Source: an uncultured Oscillospiraceae bacterium (GTDB lineage Bacteria > Bacillota > Clostridia > Oscillospirales > Acutalibacteraceae). From it: DNA of 18,813 nucleotides. The translations under genes and the position numbers were made by a program. Where the stretch lies: contig CAJUPK010000032.1 of assembly GCA_910588415.1 (NCBI GenBank), forward strand, positions 1 through 18,813. Reading direction: 5' to 3'. The notes below the pieces were generated by a model, which saw only the letters and a program-made list of their open reading frames with translations, searched no databases and was not told where the DNA came from. Each line of letters begins with the position of its first letter. Position 1 is the stretch's first letter. Shown piece after piece: positions 14,054-18,813 of this stretch.

Positions 14054-14352
14054 AAAGCTATGGGATTTGAGAGCGAAGGAAAAAGTTTTGTCCATTTTTT
14101 CAAAAGTGGCAGAGCGCGCCTTAGCAGAGTCTCGCGGCCTTGCCGGAGTGCGCGAACTGTGCGCACGGAGGCTGTATGTGTGCTTCAATCTTTTAGCCAT
14201 TTTCAAAGAAAATGGCTAAGTAGCGGCTTTCGCCGCTTGTCTGACGACGTTTCTGGCGCTAAAGCGCAAGGCCGTGGAGCGCTGCTCCACACCACGCAGC
14301 CTTTGAAAAGGCTGGCGAAACTTTTCCCTCCGCTCTCAAAAAACACGGCTTT
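14054..14352. repeat. 299-bp element with long imperfect terminal inverted repeats and nested hairpins
   Basis: The left arm (14054-14105) and right arm (14352-14301) are inverted copies that align without gaps; by hand 38 of 52 positions match, including TTTGAGAGCG identical in both arms and TTTTCAAA in the same register. Inside are perfect smaller hairpins: TTAGCCATTTT with AAAATGGCTAA (14193-14219), AGCGGC with GCCGCT (14222-14237), GTGGAGC with GCTCCAC (14274-14290) and CAGCCTTT with AAAGGCTG (14297-14314). Candidates are a MITE-like non-autonomous element or a large structured leader RNA. No flanking target duplication is evident. The frame through it is open and in phase with ilvA, but shows no protein family feature. 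Confidence 0.65.
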
Positions 14353-14416
14353 GAAAGCCAGACAGACGGCTGCTTGGCAAGGCCATACAGAATTTGAAAT
14401 TTCCCTGCGTAAAACC

Positions 14417-14459
14417 GCACCCTTTCAAAGCCATTTGATCGGGTGCTCCCTTCTTTTTT
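14417..14459 (+). terminator. Weak terminator-like hairpin before ilvA
   Basis: GCACCC (14417-14422) can pair with GGGTGC (14441-14446) across 18 bases, followed by TCCC and then TTCTTTTTT (14451-14459). The stem is short and the T-run is displaced by four bases, so it may be a weak terminator, an attenuator, or nothing. It lies between the inverted-repeat element and ilvA. Confidence 0.35.
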
Positions 14460-14500
14460 GTACATATGCGCCGGGAGTTTTTAAGATTGGGGAATTTCGT

Positions 14501-15721
14501 ATGCTTACTATCGACAAAATCTTTCAGGCCTCTGTGGTGCTGAAACACATTGTGCGCCATACGGAAATTGTACATACCGAGGGCATTACAGCGGACTGCT
14601 CTTTATACCTAAAGCCAGAAAACCTGCAGAAAACCGGCTCTTTTAAGCTGCGGGGCTCTGGCTACAAAATCTCCATGCTCTCCCAGGAGGAAAAGGCCCG
14701 GGGGGTAATTGCCTGCTCGGCCGGCAACCACGCCCAGGGGGTGGCCCTGGCTGCCACCAAGGCGGGGGTTCCCTCCCTCATCTGCCTGCCGGACAGCGCG
14801 CCCATCTCCAAAATAGAGGCCACCAAAAAGTACGGCGCCCAGGTCTGCCTGGTGGAAGGGGTCTATGACGACGCCTACCAAAAGGCCCTGGAGCTGCGGG
14901 AGGAAAAGGGCTACACCTTTGTCCACCCCTTTGACGACGAGGACGTGATTGCCGGCCAGGGCACCATTGGCCTGGAGATTGTCCAGGAGATCAATGACAT
15001 TGACGCGGTGATTGTCCCTGTGGGCGGGGGCGGGCTGATCTCCGGCGTGGCCTGCGCCATCAAGGCCATGAACCCCTCCATCAAGGTGTACGGCGTTCAG
15101 GCCGCTGGTGCGCCCAGCATGTTCCAGTCCGTGAAGAACGGGGCCATCGGCTGCTTGGACAGCGTCTCCACCATTGCGGACGGCATTGCGGTGAAGCAGC
15201 CGGGAGAACACACCTTTCAGCTGGTGCAGAAGTACGTGGACGACATTGCCCTGGTCACAGAGGATGAGATCTCCTCGGCCATTCTGGCCCTGATTGAAAA
15301 GCAGAAGATGATTGCCGAGGGGGCCGGGGCAGCCTCTGTGGCAGCGGCCATGTTCCGCAAGTTCCCCCTAGAGGGCAAGCGGGTGGTCAGCCTGGTCTCC
15401 GGCGGCAACATTGATGTGACCATCCTCTCCCGGGTGATCGAGCGGGGCCTGATGAAGTCCGGCCGGTCCAGCACCTTGGTCATCGAGCTGATCGACAAGC
15501 CCGGCCAGCTGCAGAATGTCTCCCGGATTATTGCCGAGCAGGGCGGCAATGTGACCAGCGTGCAGTATGAGCGGACAGGAGAGATCGAGAGCGTCAACGG
15601 CTGCTATCTCAAGATTGGCATGGAGACCAAAAACTACAGCCATGTGCAGCAGATTGCCCAGGCCCTGACAGCAAACGGTTTCAAGCTGGTGGAAAAAGGG
15701 CATGGCTGCAGCCCCCAGTAG
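14501..15721 (+). CDS. ilvA: Threonine ammonia-lyase (threonine dehydratase), medium form with one ACT domain
   Basis: IlvA deaminates threonine to 2-oxobutanoate with PLP, feeding isoleucine synthesis or threonine catabolism. From ATG 14501 the protein has 406 residues. The PLP lysine is Lys49 in GSFKLRGSG; CSAGNHAQGVA at 72-82, the phosphate-binding VGGGGLISG at 174-182 and VSGGNIDV at 299-306 complete the fold-type II core. A single C-terminal ACT domain occupies about 326-400 (LVIELIDKPGQLQNVSRIIA). This 'one ACT' form is common in Clostridia, and ilvB/ilvN downstream favour a biosynthetic role. The ribosome site is weak (GGGGA eight bases upstream). The open frame extends upstream through the inverted-repeat element to ATG 14060, but homology begins only at MLTIDKIFQAS. 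Confidence 0.92.
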   Translation: MLTIDKIFQASVVLKHIVRHTEIVHTEGITADCSLYLKPENLQKTGSFKLRGSGYKISMLSQEEKARGVIACSAGNHAQGVALAATKAGVPSLICLPDSAPISKIEATKKYGAQVCLVEGVYDDAYQKALELREEKGYTFVHPFDDEDVIAGQGTIGLEIVQEINDIDAVIVPVGGGGLISGVACAIKAMNPSIKVYGVQAAGAPSMFQSVKNGAIGCLDSVSTIADGIAVKQPGEHTFQLVQKYVDDIALVTEDEISSAILALIEKQKMIAEGAGAASVAAAMFRKFPLEGKRVVSLVSGGNIDVTILSRVIERGLMKSGRSSTLVIELIDKPGQLQNVSRIIAEQGGNVTSVQYERTGEIESVNGCYLKIGMETKNYSHVQQIAQALTANGFKLVEKGHGCSPQ

Positions 15722-15880
15722 AAATGGGGGGAGGCGGGCCCCGTGCCTGGATATGGCGCCAGCCAAGCTGGAGGCCAGGCCGGAAGCCAGGCGGATAGAT
15801 GAACGGATCAGCGCCCTGTTTCCAGGCCGCGGCATAGGCATATACATATAGAAATAAGAATATATCAGGAGGACTATATC

Positions 15881-16549
15881 ATGAATAAATTAGCCAGAAG
15901 ACTTGCATGGATAGCCGTGGGGGCGGCTGCAGGAGCCGCCTGCTACCACCTGACCAAAAAAAAGCGGCCCCAGGAGGCCTCCAGTCCCAGCCTGCTGCAC
16001 AGCGGCACCCGCACCATTGAGACAGAGCGGCTGATCCTGCGCCGCTTTAAGACAGAGGACGCCCCGGCCGTGTACAACAACTGGGCCCATGACCCGGATG
16101 TGACCAAATATCTGACCTGGGAGCCCCATGTAAGCCCCGAGGCCACCGCCGAGGTGCTGGAGGACTGGGAGGGCCGCTATGAGAACGGCTCTTACTACAA
16201 CTGGGCCATTGTCCTCAAAAAGCTGGGCGAGCCCATTGGCTCTATCAGCGTGGTAGAACAAAACGACGACCTGAAGAAAGCCCATGTGGGCTACTGCATT
16301 GGCAAGTCCTGGTGGCACCAGGGGATTATGAGCGAGGCCTTCTCCGCGGTGATCCGCTATCTGTTCAGCGAGGGCTACCAGCGCATAGACAGCCGCCACG
16401 ACCCCCGCAACCCCCACTCGGGCCATGTTATGGAGAAATGCGGCCTGAAGTACGAGGGAACCCTGCGCAGCTATGACTGGAACAACCAGGGCTACTGCGA
16501 CGCCTGCTTCTACTCCATTTTGGCCAGCGAATACCAGAAAGGAAGGTAA
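15881..16549 (+). CDS. RimJ/RimL-type GNAT N-acetyltransferase with an N-terminal membrane segment
   Basis: This is a 222-residue protein whose GNAT domain begins near residue 44. It shows TIETERLILRRFKTEDAPAV, the YNNWAHDPDVTKYLTW segment near 65-80, SWWHQGIMSEA at 143-153 in the acetyl-CoA loop, and NPHSGHVMEKCG at 177-188, all typical of the RimJ/RimL group. Before it lies an unusual N-terminus: a basic start (MNKLARR), a hydrophobic stretch at about 9-24 (AWIAVGAAAGAACYHL) and a KKKR stop-transfer-like patch. A perfect AGGAGG eight bases before ATG 15881 supports this start. The protein is probably tethered to the inner face of the membrane. Substrate unknown. It stands between ilvA and ilvB, with its stop inside the ilvB ribosome site, so it may be co-transcribed with ilvBN. 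Confidence 0.85.
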   Translation: MNKLARRLAWIAVGAAAGAACYHLTKKKRPQEASSPSLLHSGTRTIETERLILRRFKTEDAPAVYNNWAHDPDVTKYLTWEPHVSPEATAEVLEDWEGRYENGSYYNWAIVLKKLGEPIGSISVVEQNDDLKKAHVGYCIGKSWWHQGIMSEAFSAVIRYLFSEGYQRIDSRHDPRNPHSGHVMEKCGLKYEGTLRSYDWNNQGYCDACFYSILASEYQKGR

Positions 16550-16554
16550 CGCCC

Positions 16555-18222
16555 ATGACTCTTAGCGGCGCGGATATTATTGTGAGAACGCTCATCGAGC
16601 AGGGCTGCGACACGGTGTTTGGCTATCCCGGCGGGCAGATCATCCATGTGTACGACTCCCTGTATAAGTACCAGAGCGAGCTGCGGCACGTGCTGGCCGC
16701 CCACGAGCAGGGCGCTGCCCATGCCGCCGACGGCTATGCCCGGGCCAGCGGCAGGCCCGGGGTGGTGATTGCCACCTCTGGGCCTGGGGCCACCAACCTG
16801 GTCACGGGCATTGCCACGGCCTACCTGGACTCTGTGCCCCTGGTGGCCATCACGGGCAATGTGCCCAGCTACCAGCTTGGCACAGACAGCTTTCAGGAGA
16901 TTGACATTACGGGCATTACCCTGCCCATCACCAAGCACAACTACGTGGTGGGCCGGGTGGAAGAGCTGGCGGACACCATCCGGGAGGCCTTTAAGCTGGC
17001 CATGTCTGACAGGCCCGGGCCTGTGCTGGTGGATGTTCCCAAAGACATTCAGATCGCCCAATGCGAATATGAGCCCAAGCCCCCTGCGGCGGCAGCGGAG
17101 AAGTTCTCTGCCAAGGATGTGCGCATCCAGGCAGCGGCGGAGTGCATCAACAAGGCCCAGCAGCCCTACGTCTATTTTGGCGGGGGACTGATCAACTCTG
17201 ACGCGGAGGAGGAGCTTCTCCTTCTGGCGGACCGGATCGACGCACCCATTGGCTGCTCTTTTATGGGCATTTCCGGAATTCCCACCAGCCATCCGCGCTT
17301 TTTGGGGATGCAGGGTATGCACGGGCACTACGCCTCCTCCATGGCCATGCACCACGCGGACTGCATCATTGCCCTGGGCGTGCGCTTTAACGACCGGGTG
17401 ACCGGCAACCGGGAGAAATTTGCCACCAAGGCCCAGATCGTCCACATTGATGTGGACGGCGCGGAGCTCTCTAAAAACATCTCCCCTGCCCACGCCCTGC
17501 GGGGAGATTTGAAGCTCACGCTGCAGAAGCTGCTGCCCCTGATTGAGCAGAAGCAGCTGCCCCGGTGGCAGCAGGCGGTCAGCCAGCTGAAAAATGACGA
17601 GCAGTGGTCCCTGGACCACCGGGAGGGCCTGACCCCCCGCAGCGCCTTGCTGGCCCTGAACCGCTATACCAAGGGCCAGCTTCCTGTGGCCACGGATGTG
17701 GGTCAGCACCAGATGTGGTCTGCCCAGACCCTGGAGTTCCGGCAGAAGCGGCGGTTCATCTCCAGCGGCGGCCTGGGCACCATGGGCTTTGGCCTGGGGG
17801 CGGCCATAGGGGCCCAGCTGGCCACGGGCCAGACCACGGTGCTGGTCACCGGGGACGGCAGCTTTGGCATGTGCTTAAACGAGCTGGCCACAGCGGTTCA
17901 CGAAAAGCTGCCCATTGTGATTCTGCTGCTGAACAACGGGGTGCTGGGCATGGTGCGCCAGTGGCAGACCCTGTTTTTTGACAAGCATTACTCCAATACC
18001 ATCCTGGACAGGCAGACGGACTTTGTGGCCCTGTGCAGGGCCTTTGGGGCCCAGGCGGTCCGGGCCGCTGACCTGGACCAGCTGGAAAAGGCCCTGCAGG
18101 CCGCTTTTCAAAGCAGCGGGCCCTATCTGATTGAGTGCCTGATTGACAAGGACGAGTTTGTGCTGCCCATGCTGCCCCCTGGCGGCAGTATGGACGATAT
18201 CATTACAAAGGTGGGTGACTGA
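16555..18222 (+). CDS. ilvB: Acetolactate synthase large (catalytic) subunit
   Basis: IlvB joins pyruvate with pyruvate or 2-oxobutanoate to form acetolactate or acetohydroxybutyrate, using thiamine diphosphate, FAD and magnesium. It is the first shared step of valine, leucine and isoleucine synthesis. The 555-residue protein is normal length. The catalytic glutamate is Glu51 in LAAHEQGAAHAADGYARASG, followed by TSGPGATNLVTGI. The thiamine diphosphate motif runs from GDG at 433-435 to NN at 460-461. The C-terminus ends VLPMLPPGGSMDDII, matching anabolic AHAS rather than catabolic AlsS, as does the adjacent ilvN. GGAAGG lies about eight bases before the ATG and overlaps the end of the preceding gene. 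Confidence 0.97.
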   Translation: MTLSGADIIVRTLIEQGCDTVFGYPGGQIIHVYDSLYKYQSELRHVLAAHEQGAAHAADGYARASGRPGVVIATSGPGATNLVTGIATAYLDSVPLVAITGNVPSYQLGTDSFQEIDITGITLPITKHNYVVGRVEELADTIREAFKLAMSDRPGPVLVDVPKDIQIAQCEYEPKPPAAAAEKFSAKDVRIQAAAECINKAQQPYVYFGGGLINSDAEEELLLLADRIDAPIGCSFMGISGIPTSHPRFLGMQGMHGHYASSMAMHHADCIIALGVRFNDRVTGNREKFATKAQIVHIDVDGAELSKNISPAHALRGDLKLTLQKLLPLIEQKQLPRWQQAVSQLKNDEQWSLDHREGLTPRSALLALNRYTKGQLPVATDVGQHQMWSAQTLEFRQKRRFISSGGLGTMGFGLGAAIGAQLATGQTTVLVTGDGSFGMCLNELATAVHEKLPIVILLLNNGVLGMVRQWQTLFFDKHYSNTILDRQTDFVALCRAFGAQAVRAADLDQLEKALQAAFQSSGPYLIECLIDKDEFVLPMLPPGGSMDDIITKVGD

Positions 18223-18223
18223 T

Positions 18224-18733
18224 ATGGAGAGCTTTACCCTGGCTGTGCTGGTGCAGAACCAGTTCGGCGTGCTGAACCGGGTGACCAGTATGTTCCGGCG
18301 GCGCAGGTTTAATATCACCAGCCTGAGCGTCAGCGTGACAGAGTCGGACACCCGGTCGCGGATCACCATCACCGCGGACGGCGGGGGCCGGGACAAGGAG
18401 CAGCTGATCGACCAGCTCTATAAACTCCCGGTGGTGGTGTCCATTGCGGAGATCAAGGTGGAGGAGTGCGTCACCTGCGAGCTGCTGCTTTTAAAGGTCC
18501 AGAACAAGCCGGAGCTGAGAAGCGACATCCACGCCGCGGCCGAGGCCTTTGGGGCGAAGATTGTGGACTACACCCGGGATTCGGTGGTGCTGCAGATGGT
18601 GGGCACTGCCCGGAACATCGACGCGTTTATTGAGGTCATGCAGGATTACTCTGTTTTGGAGATCTGCCGCACAGGCGTCATCTCTCTGGAGCGGGGCGCC
18701 ATGACCATTGAGAAAAAGGCGGAGATCTACTGA
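18224..18733 (+). CDS. ilvN: Acetolactate synthase small (regulatory) subunit
   Basis: IlvN binds IlvB, activates it and carries feedback inhibition by branched-chain amino acids. The 169-residue protein starts MESFTLAVLVQNQFGVLNRV, the N-terminal ACT domain, with GVLNRVTSMFRRRRFNITSL at 15-34, and follows with a C-terminal small-subunit domain (CELLLLKVQNKPELRSDI onward). Residues 1-76 form the ACT part. The start lies one base after the ilvB stop, with AAGGTGGG nine bases upstream, so the pair is translationally linked. The 80 bases after the stop hold a GC-rich weak hairpin but no gene; ilvC or leuA would be the usual next gene but lies outside the window. Confidence 0.95.
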   Translation: MESFTLAVLVQNQFGVLNRVTSMFRRRRFNITSLSVSVTESDTRSRITITADGGGRDKEQLIDQLYKLPVVVSIAEIKVEECVTCELLLLKVQNKPELRSDIHAAAEAFGAKIVDYTRDSVVLQMVGTARNIDAFIEVMQDYSVLEICRTGVISLERGAMTIEKKAEIY

Positions 18734-18813
18734 TTTCCGTCCCGCAGGCATACACACAGCGGACGCGGAAAACCAGGGCTCTGGGCGGGGAGGTCCTGCC
18801 CCTTTCCTGGGCG

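Noticed and set aside
14460..14486. Internal promoter right before ilvA (TTGTAC and TAAGAT)
   Set aside because: Poor matches, an 18-base gap, and a leader that would be only about 15 bases.
14060..14500. N-terminal extension of ilvA through the inverted-repeat element
   Set aside because: The frame is open for 147 codons, but there is no ribosome site before ATG 14060, the translation shows no protein family signal, and IlvA homology begins at 14501.
14041..14500. T-box leader for the branched-chain genes
   Set aside because: No specifier stem or conserved TGGNACC-type antiterminator sequence was seen.
15722..15880. Separate promoter for the anchored GNAT gene
   Set aside because: TTTCCA and TATACA near 15820-15850 are 16 bases apart, but both match the consensus at only four of six positions.

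Overview
The window reads as chromosomal DNA of an anaerobic, GC-rich member of the Clostridia, most likely the Oscillospirales (Ruminococcaceae/Acutalibacteraceae-like). The evidence is the strong AGGAGG-type ribosome sites, many ATGA start/stop overlaps, the nusB-xseA-xseB-ispA order, an Hrb-like flavin reductase-rubredoxin fusion, an ECF-type pantothenate transporter subunit with type III pantothenate kinase, and typical protein sequences. I see no phage, plasmid, transposase, CRISPR, rRNA or tRNA gene.

Layout. (1) 1-5128, minus strand: coaBC, a small anchored hypothetical protein, glyA, an Hrb-like flavoprotein-rubredoxin, a 61-residue membrane protein, tcdA and a TtcA-family ATPase that runs off the left edge. 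The spacing suggests one or two transcripts; a good promoter lies upstream of coaBC. (2) 5129-5781: a gene-free spacer with degenerate repeats, two outward-facing promoters, and a structured leader on the right. (3) 5782-7229, plus strand: panT-like ECF S component and coaX, ended by a strong hairpin terminator convergent with a 58-residue gene (7326-7502, minus). (4) 7609-13925, plus strand: nusB, a divergent TsaD-like paralogue, xseA, xseB, ispA, an RluA-type pseudouridine synthase, a SatA-like acetyltransferase and a zinc-phospholipase-C-like protein, tightly packed. The nusB leader holds a terminator-like hairpin. (5) 13926-14500: a promoter followed by a roughly 300-bp element with long imperfect terminal inverted repeats and several nested hairpins. 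(6) 14501-18733, plus strand: ilvA, a membrane-anchored GNAT acetyltransferase, ilvB and ilvN.

How the genes fit together. coaBC on one side and panT-coaX on the other form a divergent coenzyme A block: pantothenate uptake, phosphorylation, and conversion to 4'-phosphopantetheine. ilvA, ilvB and ilvN are the entry steps of isoleucine/valine synthesis. TcdA, the TtcA-like protein, the RluA-like synthase and the TsaD paralogue concern RNA modification or its relatives.

The protein genes are mostly ordinary housekeeping genes. The less ordinary material is non-coding: the panT leader (two stems with bulged adenosines), the repeat-rich CoA spacer, the nusB leader, and the inverted-repeat element in the ilvA leader. 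I found no convincing new defence or mobile system. All calls come from reading the sequence by eye; no database search was run.
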